Source: Hyphomonadaceae bacterium (lineage in GTDB: Bacteria > Pseudomonadota > Alphaproteobacteria > Caulobacterales > Maricaulaceae). From it: a DNA stretch of 64,000 nucleotides. The DNA is taken from positions 1 through 64,000 of the forward strand of contig JABDMW010000047.1 of NCBI GenBank assembly GCA_013001295.1, given 5' to 3'. A model generated the notes under the pieces. The model was not told where the DNA came from, searched no databases, and saw only the letters and a program-made list of their open reading frames with translations. Below are positions 53,497 through 63,396 of the stretch, piece by piece (position 1 is the stretch's first letter; the number at the start of each line of letters is the position of its first letter). The position numbers and the translations under genes were made by a program.

Positions 53497-53895
53497 TTAT
53501 TTTTTGCAAGGAAGTCCGTTTTTGCGTTTGCAAATATAAACGGGCGGTGTCGGACGTTCAACATAGCGAATACAAGCACCATTGGCATCGGCTGTCGTGT
53601 CTGGAGGGCAGGGATTGTTCTTGTAGACGATTTGCGGCGGGAGCTCTTTGATCACTTCTTTCTCAACTTCGACCTCGACCTGTTTTTCGTTGGTGATGAT
53701 GTGATGAACGGGAACGACATAATATCCACAGCATACGCCGCCTTGGGCACTTCCTTGTTCCCAGCCATATCCGTATTCGTGATACTCACTGCCGCCATAG
53801 CGGGAGCTGCCGGTGCTATGCGCTGAGCAGGCTGCCAAGCCGACAACACTGATTAATGCCGTGAGTGTAAGACGTGCGGTGAATGATTTAACCAT
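53497..53895 (-). CDS. Lipoprotein of unknown function
   Basis: A 132-residue lipoprotein (V-V-G-L-A-A-C, Cys23). A Gly/Ser/Tyr-rich segment follows, then a run of acidic/valine repeats (Q-V-E-V-E-V-E-K-E-V-I-K-E) likely forming a strand or coiled segment, and four cysteines (N-P-C-P-P, G-A-C-I-R, Y-I-C-K-R, L-P-C-K-K). Start ATG 53895 is chosen for the signal. Convergent with the TauD gene, 6 bp apart. No family recognised. Confidence 0.65.
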   Translation of the reverse strand: MVKSFTARLTLTALISVVGLAACSAHSTGSSRYGGSEYHEYGYGWEQGSAQGGVCCGYYVVPVHHIITNEKQVEVEVEKEVIKELPPQIVYKNNPCPPDTTADANGACIRYVERPTPPVYICKRKNGLPCKK

Positions 53896-54157
53896 GGGTA
53901 GCCCCCGTATTAATAACTTTGCACGGGACTTTCCCATTAAGGGGTTAAAGATTGGCTAACTATAATTTAAATTCCGGGAAATGATAAAAACGCCGATTGT
54001 TTTCAAAACAACGGAAGAAGAGCTATATATGACCCATCATAAAATCATAAGAACTCCGTTTTTCTTTCCATACATTTATATCAGGACTTTATGCCAGATG
54101 CCGGTCAGAATATCTTCGCAGCAATAATGCTGTTTTTAGCAGATAGGAGAATTAGCC

Positions 54158-54529
54158 ATGGTTCGTGCTATCAAGATATTTATAGCTACATCAGCTGTTA
54201 TGGCGATTGCAAGTGGAGCGTCAGCGGCGGATGGCACAACACGGGTTGAATTTAGATATAACAATTTAAATCCAGTTGAAGAAACGTACGCCAATTTCCA
54301 GGCCACAGCTGAGCATGCGTGTTTATTGGATGTGCGGGACAGCAAGAACGTATCCAAATTTCGCAAAAATCAGTTCATGCGAAAATGTCCGCGAAAGTTA
54401 ATCGGCTTGGCCGTTCGCAAAACAAACGATGAACTGCTGATACAGTTTCATAAAGACCGGCGCAAAAACCGCAGGCACCAAACAATTATCGCGAGCAATT
54501 TACCAGATCAAAGTTCACGCGATTTTTAG
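54158..54529 (+). CDS. UrcA-like family protein (copy 2)
   Basis: A 123-residue exported protein with a signal peptide ending A-S-A near residue 24. The mature part fits UrcA: T-R-V-E-F-R-Y-N-N-L-N-P-V-E-E-T-Y-A-N-F-Q-A-T-A-E-H-A-C near residue 50, a second cysteine in R-K-C-P-R-K-L, and a Lys/Arg-rich C-terminus. More divergent from the family than the copy at 18441. AGGAG upstream of the ATG. Function unknown. Confidence 0.7.
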   Translation: MVRAIKIFIATSAVMAIASGASAADGTTRVEFRYNNLNPVEETYANFQATAEHACLLDVRDSKNVSKFRKNQFMRKCPRKLIGLAVRKTNDELLIQFHKDRRKNRRHQTIIASNLPDQSSRDF

Positions 54530-54540
54530 TGAATGGAAAA

Positions 54541-54762
54541 TTAGAACCGGCCACCGGTTTCAAAACCAAATAGGTTGACCAGGTGCACCAAAAGCATGAA
54601 GCCGGTGGCCAAACAGCCCATCGCGATAATAATCCAGGGCACCATGCGCGGCTTAACGGAGTTGTTCTCGCGCATGTGAAGCTTCCAGCTTAACAGCCCC
54701 AGACCGAGACAAATGGCCAGACCGGATACTGTCAAATAGAAGTCCGTATTGAACTCCGGCAT
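54541..54762 (-). CDS. Small two-TM membrane protein downstream of lepA
   Basis: A 73-residue protein with two TM segments (about 8-27 and 43-65). It starts 3 bp after the lepA stop and is surely co-transcribed. No family recognised. Confidence 0.7.
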   Translation of the reverse strand: MPEFNTDFYLTVSGLAICLGLGLLSWKLHMRENNSVKPRMVPWIIIAMGCLATGFMLLVHLVNLFGFETGGRF

Positions 54763-54765
54763 GGA

Positions 54766-56574
54766 TCAATCATCATCCATTTTGAGCGCGGCAATAAAGG
54801 CTTCTTGCGGGATTTCAACGCGGCCGAACTGACGCATGCGTTTTTTACCCTTTTTCTGCTTATCCAGCAGCTTTCGTTTCCGCGATGCGTCACCGCCGTA
54901 ACATTTTGCCGTAACGTCCTTCCGCATAGCCGCTATCGTTTCCCGGGCGATGACCTTGCCGCCGATGGCAGCCTGAATTGGAATTTTGAATAGATGGCGC
55001 GGAATGAGGTCTTTCAGCCGTTCGCACATTTGTCGTCCCCGGCTTTCCGCGCGCGATCTATGAACAAGCATTGAAAGCGCATCGACCGGATCACCATTGA
55101 CTAAAATGCTCATTTTGACGAGGTCGCCTTGTTGCACACCGATCGGTTGGTAATCAAAGCTGGCATAGCCTTTCGAGATTGATTTCAACCGGTCATAGAA
55201 ATCGAACACGACTTCATTGAGCGGCAGCTCATAGACGAGCATGGCGCGTGAACCGACATAGCTCAGTTCTTTCTGCACGCCACGGCGGTCCTGACAGAGT
55301 TTTATAATGCCGCCCAGATAATCGTCCGGTGACATGATAGTTGCCGTTATCCACGGCTCGTGAATTTCTTCGATTTTCATCACGTCAGGCATGTCGGCAG
55401 GATTGTGCAGGAATTGCTCGCTGCCGTCTTTGAGTTTGAGCGTATAGACAACCGACGGTGCCGTGGTGATCAGATCAAGATCGAATTCGCGTTCCAATCG
55501 TTCCTGAATGATCTCCAAATGCAACAGGCCCAGGAATCCACACCGAAATCCAAAGCCAAGCGCGGCGCTGGTTTCCATCTCATAGGAAAAGCTGGCATCG
55601 TTTAGACGCAAGCGCCCAACGGCGGCGCGTAGGTCTTCAAAATCGGCGGCATCGATAGGGAATATGCCGCAAAATACGACCGGCTGTACCGGTTTAAATC
55701 CGGGCAGGCTTTCCGCGCACGGTGATTTATCGTCCGTAATCGTGTCACCAACCGCCGCGTCCGCCACTTCTTTGATACTGGCAGTGAGAAAGCCGACTTC
55801 GCCGGGCCCAATGCTTTTCATGTCCTCCGGTTTTGGACGAAACACACCGACCTTATCAACGGTATAGGTCGAGCCATTGTTCATCATGCGGATGCGCTGG
55901 CCTTTTTTGATTTCGCCGTCGACGACTCGGAAAAGAACCACAACACCCATATAGGTGTCGTACCAGGCATCGACCAACAACGCCTTCAATGGCTCATTGA
56001 TATCGCCTTCGGAGGGTGCAGGCAGGCGAGTGACGATCGCTTCCAACACTTCCTTGATGCCAATGCCGGATTTTGCTGACGCTTCGATGGCTTCCGAGGC
56101 ATCAATGCCGATAACATTTTCAATCTGTTCTTTCACCCGCTCCGGTTCGGCGGCCGGCAGATCGATTTTATTGAGGACAGGGACAATTTCATGGTCATGC
56201 TCAATCGCTTGGTAAACATTGGCAAGCGTTTGGGCCTCGACCCCTTGCGAGGCATCGACAACCAGCAGCGATCCTTCGCAAGCTGAAAGCGAACGGGACA
56301 CTTCATAGGCGAAATCAACATGCCCCGGCGTGTCCATCAGGTTCAAGACATAGGTCTCACCATCATCGGCGATGTAATCAAGACGCACGGTTTGCGCTTT
56401 AATGGTAATGCCGCGCTCACGCTCAATATCCATATTGTCGAGCACCTGCTCGCTCATTTCGCGTTCCGCCAGTCCGCCCGTTGTCTGAATCAGACGATCT
56501 GCCAGCGTCGATTTGCCGTGGTCAATATGGGCGACAATTGAAAAATTGCGGATATTTGAAAGTGGAGTAGCCAT
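54766..56574 (-). CDS. lepA: Elongation factor 4 (back-translocating GTPase)
   Basis: A 602-residue LepA. G1 [10 protein letters not shown]3 D-T-P-G-H, G4 N-K-I-D and the C-terminal domain characteristic of LepA ([27 protein letters not shown]). The terminal [16 protein letters not shown] is diagnostic. It acts on the ribosome under stress and in 30S biogenesis. Confidence 0.98.
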   Translation of the reverse strand: MATPLSNIRNFSIVAHIDHGKSTLADRLIQTTGGLAEREMSEQVLDNMDIERERGITIKAQTVRLDYIADDGETYVLNLMDTPGHVDFAYEVSRSLSACEGSLLVVDASQGVEAQTLANVYQAIEHDHEIVPVLNKIDLPAAEPERVKEQIENVIGIDASEAIEASAKSGIGIKEVLEAIVTRLPAPSEGDINEPLKALLVDAWYDTYMGVVVLFRVVDGEIKKGQRIRMMNNGSTYTVDKVGVFRPKPEDMKSIGPGEVGFLTASIKEVADAAVGDTITDDKSPCAESLPGFKPVQPVVFCGIFPIDAADFEDLRAAVGRLRLNDASFSYEMETSAALGFGFRCGFLGLLHLEIIQERLEREFDLDLITTAPSVVYTLKLKDGSEQFLHNPADMPDVMKIEEIHEPWITATIMSPDDYLGGIIKLCQDRRGVQKELSYVGSRAMLVYELPLNEVVFDFYDRLKSISKGYASFDYQPIGVQQGDLVKMSILVNGDPVDALSMLVHRSRAESRGRQMCERLKDLIPRHLFKIPIQAAIGGKVIARETIAAMRKDVTAKCYGGDASRKRKLLDKQKKGKKRMRQFGRVEIPQEAFIAALKMDDD

Positions 56575-56623
56575 GGCGACTATCTATAGGATTGGGCGAC
56601 GGGTGCAAGCCCTGTCTTCATCG

Positions 56624-57109
56624 CTATATTTTGGAAAACCCTGGTGCATATTCAACTTTTCCGGTCTTGTCTTTTAAACAATCTTTTTCGAGTTCTTTGG
56701 CCATGAAATTAGGCCCGGCAAAGGGTGACGTGAAGGGGGCCGCAAGTTCCGGACTGAACCCAAAACGCGGATAGTATTCAGCATGTCCCAAAAGAAACAC
56801 AGCCTGAATGTCCATATTGCGAGCGATGTCTAAAGCGGCGTTGATCAGTTTCGAACCAATGCCTCGTTTTTGCAGATCGGGCCGAACTGCGACGGGCCCC
56901 AACCCCATTGTGCGCACGGGGCCTTGCATCGGTGACAGAGCTATATGGCCGACGATTTCGCCGTCATTTTCCGCGACAAGTGAAACTGTGAGGTCGCCGT
57001 CACCACGTAAAATGTCGACAAGCCGGGCTTCCATATCCGTCTCAAAGGCTGCTGCCTCAACTTGGAAAATGGCGGAAATATCATCCGGGCGTTCAGTTCT
57101 AATAATCAT
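56624..57109 (-). CDS. GNAT family N-acetyltransferase (YhbS-like)
   Basis: A 161-residue GNAT with the acetyl-CoA loop Q-K-R-G-I-G-S-K-L near residue 81, D-I-S-A-I-F-Q-V-E-A-A-A-F-E and the late G-H-A-E-Y-Y-P-R-F-G-F motif typical of the YhbS group. Substrate unknown. It starts downstream of a short gap before eipA (divergent). Confidence 0.88.
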   Translation of the reverse strand: MIIRTERPDDISAIFQVEAAAFETDMEARLVDILRGDGDLTVSLVAENDGEIVGHIALSPMQGPVRTMGLGPVAVRPDLQKRGIGSKLINAALDIARNMDIQAVFLLGHAEYYPRFGFSPELAAPFTSPFAGPNFMAKELEKDCLKDKTGKVEYAPGFSKI

Positions 57110-57190
57110 TCAAATCTCAATAAACAGGGAGATTCTTTAGCAGAGAATGACCAAAACTTAACGAAAAATATGCCATATTTTCGCCTTTCA

Positions 57191-57198
57191 TTAACCAT
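57191..57198 (+). promoter_or_regulatory. CtrA half-site TTAACCAT upstream of eipA
   Basis: TTAACCAT is the octamer found at many alphaproteobacterial CtrA sites; it lies 45 bp before the eipA start. Brucella eipA is reported to be under direct CtrA control. One octamer is expected by chance about twice in 64 kb on both strands, so the placement rather than the match carries the weight. Confidence 0.45.
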
Positions 57199-57243
57199 AC
57201 GCTTTCATGGTGTTGCAAACAAAGCCTTCAACGGGAGATCACC

Positions 57244-57882
57244 ATGCCGCGGATGAGAAAACTCAATAAAATGCCAAAAGCCATCGCCATGTTAAGCTTG
57301 GCCGTCACCCTGGGGCTTGCCGGATGTGCGACCACGGACGCCAACCCGACCCGGTCGTCAGACGCAAGAGACGCGCAAAAGGTCAATACGACGCCGGGCG
57401 GCGAGTATAATGAAAATGAATTGGTCTCGGCCGTTTCAACCCATCTCGGGGTTACTTCTGAAAGTGCCGGTAGTATGATCGAGCGCCTGTTCCGCTCCCA
57501 AGGTCGCCCCGTCGGCTATATCACTGGTGAAGAAGCCAGCGCAGCGATTGTCGGCGGGCTCCGCTACGGCAAAGGCACATTGTGGATGAAAAATGGCACA
57601 TCGCAGAAAGTATACTGGCAAGGCCCAAGTATCGGGTTTGACTGGGGTGCGAACGGCTCGAAAGTTTTCACGCTCGTCTATGATTTGCAAAATCCCGACT
57701 ATATTTACCGTCGCTATCCCGGTGTTGATGGATCGGCGTTTTTGGTCGCTGGCATGGCCGCCAACTATCAACGTGCAGACGGCGTGACACTCGCCCCGAT
57801 CCGAACAGGCGTCGGCCTGCGTCTCGGCGCCAATGTCGGGTATTTGTCTTACTCCCGCAAACGCAAGATCTTACCGTTTTAA
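57244..57882 (+). CDS. eipA: EipA-like envelope protein (DUF1134)
   Basis: A 212-residue DUF1134 protein. N-terminal signal with a possible lipobox L-A-G-C near residue 28, then Y-N-E-N-E-L-V, A-A-I-V-G-G-L-R-Y-G-K-G-T-L-W-M-K, V-Y-W-Q-G-P-S-I-G-F-D-W-G-A-N-G-S-K and the closing Y-L-x-Y-S-R-x-R-x-x-x-P-F. The Brucella homologue EipA folds as a small beta-barrel in the periplasm and supports envelope integrity. GGGAG precedes ATG 57244. Convergent and adjacent to pheT. Confidence 0.9.
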   Translation: MPRMRKLNKMPKAIAMLSLAVTLGLAGCATTDANPTRSSDARDAQKVNTTPGGEYNENELVSAVSTHLGVTSESAGSMIERLFRSQGRPVGYITGEEASAAIVGGLRYGKGTLWMKNGTSQKVYWQGPSIGFDWGANGSKVFTLVYDLQNPDYIYRRYPGVDGSAFLVAGMAANYQRADGVTLAPIRTGVGLRLGANVGYLSYSRKRKILPF

Positions 57883-60270
57883 CTAGCCTCTGAGCTCGCC
57901 ACCAGCCTTCTTAGCTTGGGCGATAATCTTGGCGGAAACCGCTTCGATGTCCTTGTCGGTCAATGTTTCTAACTTTGGGGATAAGGTCACGTCAATGGCG
58001 AGAGACTTATGCCCGTCCTCAACGCCTTTGCCCTGATACACATCGAACAGAGACACGTCTGAAATCAACACCTTGTCCGCGCCTTTGACGGCTTTGATCA
58101 ATTTATCTGCTGGCGTGTCATCGCTGACGATGAATGCGAAATCCCGGTGTACCGGCATGAGGTCGGAAATCACCAAGGCGCCTTTGGCTTTAGTGGCTTT
58201 CTTTCGGCCCGCTGGCACAGCGTCCGGCCAGACTTCGAAAGCACACACGCGGCCTTCAATGCCGAGTTGTTTTAAGACACCCGGGTGAATTTCACCAAAG
58301 TCCGCGAGGATATTTTTTGGCCCCATTTGCAAACGGGCCGAACGACCGGGATGCCAATATGATCCTGTCGGCCTGCCAACTTGCAGCGTGTCGACTTTCG
58401 CACCCATGGCCGCAAGTGCAGCGAGGGCATCGGCTTTGGCTGAAAAAGCGTCCGGCTGAGAATTGCCCTGCCAATGGCGCTGGGTTTCAATGCGGCGAAT
58501 GCCGGCAATCGACGGGCTTTGACCGTCTGTTTCCGGGGTCTGATAAGTCGGGCCTGCTTCAAACAAAGCTGCGCCCGGATATCCTTTATCAGCGCTGCGT
58601 TGGCTAGCCAGCAACAGATGGATCAGCGCGCTTGGACGCATGCAATCGAGATCAGAGGAAATCGGATTGTCGAGCAAAAGATCATCTGAGCCGCCGTCAA
58701 AAAGTTTCGCATGATCTGCGGAACAGAAAGACCAGGTGATGGCTTCGAATAGTCCCTGATTAGCTAGGGCACGCCGGGCTGCCCGTTGCTTGTTTTGGAG
58801 CGCAGTGGCCAATGGCTCACGGCGTCCGGGGACTGGCGGCAGGCTTTTGGCTTCCATATTGTGCAGGCCGTAAATGCGTGCGATTTCTTCGACCAAGTCA
58901 GCCCCTTGGGTGCAATCGCGGCGATGGCTCGGCACGGTAACCGTCCAGCCGGATTTGGTCACGGACACGCTAAAACCGAGCGTATCGAGGATGCGCATCA
59001 TTTCATTGTCGGTCATATACAGACCGGTCAGCCGCTCGGTGAGGGCCGGATCAAATTCGATTGGCGCAGGATCAGCCGGGATTTCACCGGCAATAATAAT
59101 ATCTGAGGCTTCACCGCCGCAAAGATCAAGAACCATTTGCGTGGCCAGTTCAATGCCGCCTTTGACAAAGCCCGTATCTACACCGCGTTCGAACCGGTAT
59201 TTGGCGTCAGACTGAATGCCGGTGTCACGTCCTGTGCGTCGTGTGCGCATCGGATCGAAATAAGCACATTCGATCAGAATATCGGTCGTATCTTTTTGGC
59301 AACCGGAATAGGTTCCGCCCATCACGCCACCCAATCCAAGCACGCGGGCATCATCGGCGATCACACACATTTCTTCTGAGCATTTATATTCTTTGTCGTC
59401 GAGGGCTTCGAAGGTCTCACCCTTGCCCAGGCGCGCGCGCACCGTGCCGGTCAGTTTTGACAAATCGTAAAAATGCAACGGGCGGGCACGGTCATAGCTG
59501 ATCAAATTGGTAATATCGACGAGCACACTGATCGGACGCAGGCCAATGGCCTTCAATCGCGTTTGTAGCCATTCCGGTGACGGACCGTTTTTGACACCGT
59601 GGATGACACGGCCGGCAAAAACCGGGCAGGCATCCGGTGCATCGATTTCAATATTTATCGGGCAGGGAAATGATCCTTTGACGGGCGCGGGGGTTTTTGT
59701 AATCCAGTCCCCTAATCCGGTGGCCGCCAGATCACGGGCGATATTGTCCACGCCCAGCCAGTCGGGCCGGTTAGGAGTCACTTCAAAATCAATGACAGGG
59801 TCACTGAGATCAAGGGCATCGGCTATTGGCGTCCCGAGTTCAAGGGCATTATCCAGATCCATAATCCCGTCATGATCATCACCCATTTCAAGCTCTTTGG
59901 ATGAACACATCATGCCTGAACTTTCGATGCCGCGAATTTTGCGCGGTTTCTTGTCGAGACTGAAATCAAGACCGGGGATATAGGCGCCAAGCGGCGCATA
60001 GGCCACGGTCATGCCGGCGCGGGCATTCGGTGCCCCGCACACGATTTGCTTCATCCCGTCTTTGGTTTCAACTTGACAGACTTTCAGCTTGTCGGCGTCT
60101 GGATGTTTTTCCGCCGATTTCACTTTGGCAATCGAAAACGCCGCCAGTTTCTCAGCAGGGTTTTCGACCTCTTCGACCTCGAGTCCGGCAAGGGTCATGG
60201 CTTCGACAACTTCGTCGATATTCGCGTCCGTATCTAAATGCTCTTTGAGCCAGGAGAGTGTGAATTTCAT
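57883..60270 (-). CDS. pheT: Phenylalanyl-tRNA synthetase beta subunit
   Basis: A 795-residue PheT of full length. It begins M-K-F-T-L-S-W-L-K-E-H-L, has an N-terminal EMAP-type tRNA-binding domain (residues about 40-150), B3/B4 editing region, B5 fold and a C-terminal anticodon-binding FDX-ACB domain (P-V-H-R-D-F-A-F-I-V, near residue 710). It pairs with PheS as an alpha2beta2 enzyme. Starts 9 bp after pheS. Confidence 0.97.
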   Translation of the reverse strand: MKFTLSWLKEHLDTDANIDEVVEAMTLAGLEVEEVENPAEKLAAFSIAKVKSAEKHPDADKLKVCQVETKDGMKQIVCGAPNARAGMTVAYAPLGAYIPGLDFSLDKKPRKIRGIESSGMMCSSKELEMGDDHDGIMDLDNALELGTPIADALDLSDPVIDFEVTPNRPDWLGVDNIARDLAATGLGDWITKTPAPVKGSFPCPINIEIDAPDACPVFAGRVIHGVKNGPSPEWLQTRLKAIGLRPISVLVDITNLISYDRARPLHFYDLSKLTGTVRARLGKGETFEALDDKEYKCSEEMCVIADDARVLGLGGVMGGTYSGCQKDTTDILIECAYFDPMRTRRTGRDTGIQSDAKYRFERGVDTGFVKGGIELATQMVLDLCGGEASDIIIAGEIPADPAPIEFDPALTERLTGLYMTDNEMMRILDTLGFSVSVTKSGWTVTVPSHRRDCTQGADLVEEIARIYGLHNMEAKSLPPVPGRREPLATALQNKQRAARRALANQGLFEAITWSFCSADHAKLFDGGSDDLLLDNPISSDLDCMRPSALIHLLLASQRSADKGYPGAALFEAGPTYQTPETDGQSPSIAGIRRIETQRHWQGNSQPDAFSAKADALAALAAMGAKVDTLQVGRPTGSYWHPGRSARLQMGPKNILADFGEIHPGVLKQLGIEGRVCAFEVWPDAVPAGRKKATKAKGALVISDLMPVHRDFAFIVSDDTPADKLIKAVKGADKVLISDVSLFDVYQGKGVEDGHKSLAIDVTLSPKLETLTDKDIEAVSAKIIAQAKKAGGELRG

Positions 60271-60279
60271 AATCTTGTC

Positions 60280-61347
60280 CTAGCTCAATCCAGTGGCCAG
60301 ATTGGCTTGTAGTAACGGTGAGAATCCATAGTGAGACAGCCAGCGGCCATCGGCTGCGAACATGTCGCGCAGATCGGGCATGCCGTATTTGAGCATAGCG
60401 AGGCGGTCGACACCCATACCAAAAGCGAAGCCCTGATATTCGTCCGGATCGAGGCCGCAATTGACCAACACATTCGGGTGCACCATGCCGCAGCCGAGAA
60501 TTTCCATCCAGTTGTCGCCTTGGCCAATGCGAATTTCATCCCCGACGCGTTCATAGCGGACATCCATTTCCGCGCTTGGTTCCGTGAACGGGAAATGATG
60601 GGGACGGAAACGGGTTTCCACATCGGTTTCAAAAAACGCTGAAACAAAATCCATGAGGCAGCCTTTGAGGTGTCCCATATGGGTTGTCTTATCGATGACC
60701 AGGCCTTCGACTTGGTGGAACATCGGTGTATGGGTCTGATCTGAATCACACCGATAAGTCCGGCCCGGCACGATAATGCGGATCGGCGGTTTCTGGCTCA
60801 TCATCGTGCGAATTTGCACGGGGCTTGTATGAGTGCGGAGCACCATTTTATTGCCATCTGCATCCGGCTTGAGGAAAAACGTATCGTGCATATCCCGCGC
60901 GGGATGCCCGGGCGGGAAATTGAGCGCCGTGAAATTGTGAAAGTCGTCTTCAATGTCCGGGCCTTCCGCAACCGCAAATCCCATATCGGCAAAGATCACG
61001 GCCATTTCTTCCATGACCTGCATCACGGGATGCAATGAGCCGACACTGGCATCGACGGGCAGCGACATGTCCAAAGTTTCGCTAGCGAGCGCCGCGTTCA
61101 GCGCATCAGCTTCCAGAACCGATTTGCGAGCTTCAACTAAGTCAGCCAATTCGTTCTTAAGACCGTTCAGCGCCGGGCCCATGACCTTTTTTTCTTCCGG
61201 GCTCATTTGACCGAGCGTGCGCATTTGCAAGCTGACTTCACCTTTTTTGCCGAGGGCGGCCACGCGCACATCGTCAAGCGCCTGAAGACTGTCTGCAGAA
61301 TCGATCTGCTCGGCGTATTTGGTTTTTAAAGCGGTTAAATCAGACAT
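60280..61347 (-). CDS. pheS: Phenylalanyl-tRNA synthetase alpha subunit
   Basis: A 355-residue class II synthetase. N-terminal coiled coil, then motif 1-3: H-P-x-x-Q-V, motif 2 [20 protein letters not shown], and motif 3 [13 protein letters not shown]. The P[11 protein letters not shown] loop is PheS-specific. ATG 61347 is chosen on conservation over 61392. Confidence 0.97.
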   Translation of the reverse strand: MSDLTALKTKYAEQIDSADSLQALDDVRVAALGKKGEVSLQMRTLGQMSPEEKKVMGPALNGLKNELADLVEARKSVLEADALNAALASETLDMSLPVDASVGSLHPVMQVMEEMAVIFADMGFAVAEGPDIEDDFHNFTALNFPPGHPARDMHDTFFLKPDADGNKMVLRTHTSPVQIRTMMSQKPPIRIIVPGRTYRCDSDQTHTPMFHQVEGLVIDKTTHMGHLKGCLMDFVSAFFETDVETRFRPHHFPFTEPSAEMDVRYERVGDEIRIGQGDNWMEILGCGMVHPNVLVNCGLDPDEYQGFAFGMGVDRLAMLKYGMPDLRDMFAADGRWLSHYGFSPLLQANLATGLS

Positions 61348-61418
61348 TTTGGATTCCGTTTGTGTGCGCCTGTTTTGGCAAGAGCTTTCCATGGGGTCAA
61401 TATCAAAGGCTAAAATGC

Positions 61419-61451
61419 AAAACGGCCCCTCGTTGTGCGAAGGGCCGTTTT
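61419..61451 (-). terminator. Terminator after rplT
   Basis: Arms AAAACGGCCC / GGGCCGTTTT with a 13-nt loop, 23 bp after the rplT stop. On the minus strand the stem closes with a TTTT run. It separates the infC-rplT genes from pheST. Confidence 0.85.
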
Positions 61452-61473
61452 CTAAATCGTGTTCGCTATTGCT

Positions 61474-61830
61474 TTAAGCGATTGCAGACTTGGCCTTTTC
61501 AATAAGGCTTTTAAACGCAGCCGGCTCGCTTGTCGCAAGGTCAGACAACATTTTACGGTCGACTTCGATACCGGCTTTTGTCAGGCCGTGAATGAATTTT
61601 CCATAGGTCAGGCCGTGCTCGCGGGCAGCAGCATTGATACGTTGGATCCAGATCGCGCGGAATTGGCGCTTTTTCAGCTTACGACCGATATAGGCGTACT
61701 GACCGGCTTTCTCGACGGCCTGATTGGCGATACGGAAGGTGTTCTTACGGCGGCCACGGTAACCTTTGGCTGCATCGATAACTTTTTTATGACGGGCGTG
61801 TTTTGTGACGCCTCTTGAAACGCGGGACAT
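61474..61830 (-). CDS. rplT: 50S ribosomal protein L20
   Basis: A 118-residue L20 of standard length: M-S-R-V[13 protein letters not shown], [11 protein letters not shown][19 protein letters not shown]. Binds 23S rRNA early in 50S assembly. Follows rpmI after 34 bp. Confidence 0.99.
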   Translation of the reverse strand: MSRVSRGVTKHARHKKVIDAAKGYRGRRKNTFRIANQAVEKAGQYAYIGRKLKKRQFRAIWIQRINAAAREHGLTYGKFIHGLTKAGIEVDRKMLSDLATSEPAAFKSLIEKAKSAIA

Positions 61831-61864
61831 AGTTTACTCCAAACTGTCTTGAATAGTGCCGGAA

Positions 61865-62065
61865 CTAGCCGTTCGGCATGAATTTTTTACGGATACGACG
61901 GGCATCGCACTCATTAAGCACTGTTGTTCCGCGCTTGTTGCGGATCTGCTTGTTGGTGCGCTTGATCATACCGTGTTGTTTTCCGGATTGGCCAGCTTTC
62001 ACTTTGCCAGACGCCGTCAGCTTGAAGCGCTTTTTCGCGCTACTCTTGGTCTTCATTTTTGGCAT
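61865..62065 (-). CDS. rpmI: 50S ribosomal protein L35
   Basis: A 66-residue L35: [17 protein letters not shown]-x-S-G-K-V and R-K-K-F-M-P at the C-terminal side. ATG 62065 with GGAGAACG upstream; the ATG at 62077 is not conserved. Confidence 0.98.
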   Translation of the reverse strand: MPKMKTKSSAKKRFKLTASGKVKAGQSGKQHGMIKRTNKQIRNKRGTTVLNECDARRIRKKFMPNG

Positions 62066-62204
62066 TTCGTTCTCCATTAATACGGGATAAGTCCCGGAAC
62101 TTCAGAATTGTCAGGCATGCCTTTAGCCCAAACAATTGCTTCCCCGATCAAGAGGAAAGAGGCTTATAGCTTGTAAAAGAGATAAATCAAGCGCTGAATC
62201 GAGC

Positions 62205-62663
62205 TTAATCCAGTCCTTTTGCAGCCCGCACAGAAGGCCGTTTCAGGCCCAATTCTTCAAACGGATTGGGCTTGGTATCGTCCTTGTCAAAGTGAAAAGC
62301 CAGGCTCATTTGAAAACTACGCGCGATCCGGTTAGCCGTTTGATCAAACAGCGCCTGCTTTCGCTCTGGCAGGGTTTTCGCACCGGCAGCCTTAAAAAGA
62401 GTAAGCCACCGAGTGAAATGAGCGGGCGTAATTTCGGGCAGACCGACATGTTTTGCCATGGGATTGCCCATATACCGTCCAGTTTTAAGAAAGATATTTG
62501 ACCAAAACCCGTTGATCTTTTCGATGTGTTCGTTCCAGACCTGATCATCGGTGCCAATCTTGCCATTGAAAACCGGACCCAGCAGGTCGTCTTTACGCAC
62601 AGTTGCGTAAAACACTTTGGTCAGCCGCGCGATGTCGTCCTCTGTGATCGGTTCCAATGTCAT
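62205..62663 (-). CDS. Group III truncated hemoglobin
   Basis: A 152-residue protein with the 2/2 globin fold of group III: V-F-Y-A-T-V-R-K-D-D-L-L-G-P-V-F near the A/B helices, the C/E region with W-S-N-I-F-L-K-T-G-R-Y-M-G-N-P-M-A-K-H (proximal/distal His candidate), and F-T-R-W-L-T-L-F. Group III globins are known from Campylobacter and other proteobacteria and bind O2 or NO. It lies between infC and rpmI on the same strand, which is unusual, and may be expressed with them. Confidence 0.85.
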   Translation of the reverse strand: MTLEPITEDDIARLTKVFYATVRKDDLLGPVFNGKIGTDDQVWNEHIEKINGFWSNIFLKTGRYMGNPMAKHVGLPEITPAHFTRWLTLFKAAGAKTLPERKQALFDQTANRIARSFQMSLAFHFDKDDTKPNPFEELGLKRPSVRAAKGLD

Positions 62664-62736
62664 ATGATCCTACCTAACGGAGCAGGCAGGGGAAATCCAG
62701 CAGCGGCACTGCGGCAGATTCGCGATTTTGGAGGGG

Positions 62737-63273
62737 TTATTTCGGTGCCAGTACCATGGTCATCAAGCGACCTTCGGTTTTTGGTTCAAATTCGACCTTG
62801 GTGGTTTCCTCAAAATCGTCTTTGACGCGTTGAAGCAAGTCAGTACCCCGATCCATATGGGCCATTTCGCGACCGCGGAAACGGATCGTCACCTTCACTT
62901 TATCGCCACGATCAAAGAATTTGGTCATCGCGCGGGTCTTAACTAAATAATCATGCGTGTCGATATTGGGCCGCATCTTGATTTCTTTGACCTCTTGGGT
63001 CTTTTGGCGTTTTTTATTGGCAGCCTTTTTCTTTTGGGCTTCAAACCGCATTTTACCGTAATCGAGAATTTTACACACCGGAAGATTGGGATCCGGCGCC
63101 ACTTCGACCAAATCAAGACCGGCCGCGCGTGCGGCAGAAATTGCTTCGTCTATCGTGACGGCACCTCGTTTTTCACCGGTTTCTGTAATGAGAAGGACTT
63201 TGGGCGATGTAATATCATCGTTGATGCGCGGGCCTTTCTTTGAAGGGGGCGCTGCGAGTGGTCTACGGGCTAT
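62737..63273 (-). CDS. infC: Translation initiation factor IF-3, AUA start
   Basis: A 178-residue IF-3 (E. coli has 180). N-domain [22 protein letters not shown], linker with lysines, C-domain [14 protein letters not shown] and R-F-R-G-R-E-M-A-H. Upstream of L-V-E-V-A-P the frame continues to A-R-R-P-L-A-A-P-P with no ATG, GTG or TTG; an in-frame stop lies 21 bases upstream of ATA 63273. ATA has GGAG 7 bases before it and is the only sensible start. IF-3 genes commonly use such rare start codons because IF-3 rejects them, giving self-limitation. Scored 125 residues long if only standard starts are allowed. Confidence 0.93.
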   Translation of the reverse strand: MARRPLAAPPSKKGPRINDDITSPKVLLITETGEKRGAVTIDEAISAARAAGLDLVEVAPDPNLPVCKILDYGKMRFEAQKKKAANKKRQKTQEVKEIKMRPNIDTHDYLVKTRAMTKFFDRGDKVKVTIRFRGREMAHMDRGTDLLQRVKDDFEETTKVEFEPKTEGRLMTMVLAPK

Positions 63274-63301
63274 GCTGGTTCTCCATAATTGTTAATCCAA
63301 A

Positions 63302-63322
63302 ATGCGCCGAAACTCGGCGCAT
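63302..63322 (-). terminator. Terminator between glycosyltransferase and infC
   Basis: Stem ATGCGCCGA / TCGGCGCAT with a 3-nt loop and TTTT following on the minus strand. It lies after the glycosyltransferase stop and 28 bp upstream of infC, so infC has its own promoter. Confidence 0.8.
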
Positions 63323-63396
63323 CCGGAATATGGCGGCTCATTTGTTGATTTTCAAGCTTTGTTATTGGGATTTTTCAAAGTTTTCTCGATCGTGAT

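Noticed and set aside
62737-63111. Shorter infC starting at the internal TTG
   Set aside because: It would cut off the whole conserved N-domain of IF-3, whose sequence is readable upstream in the same frame to the ATA.
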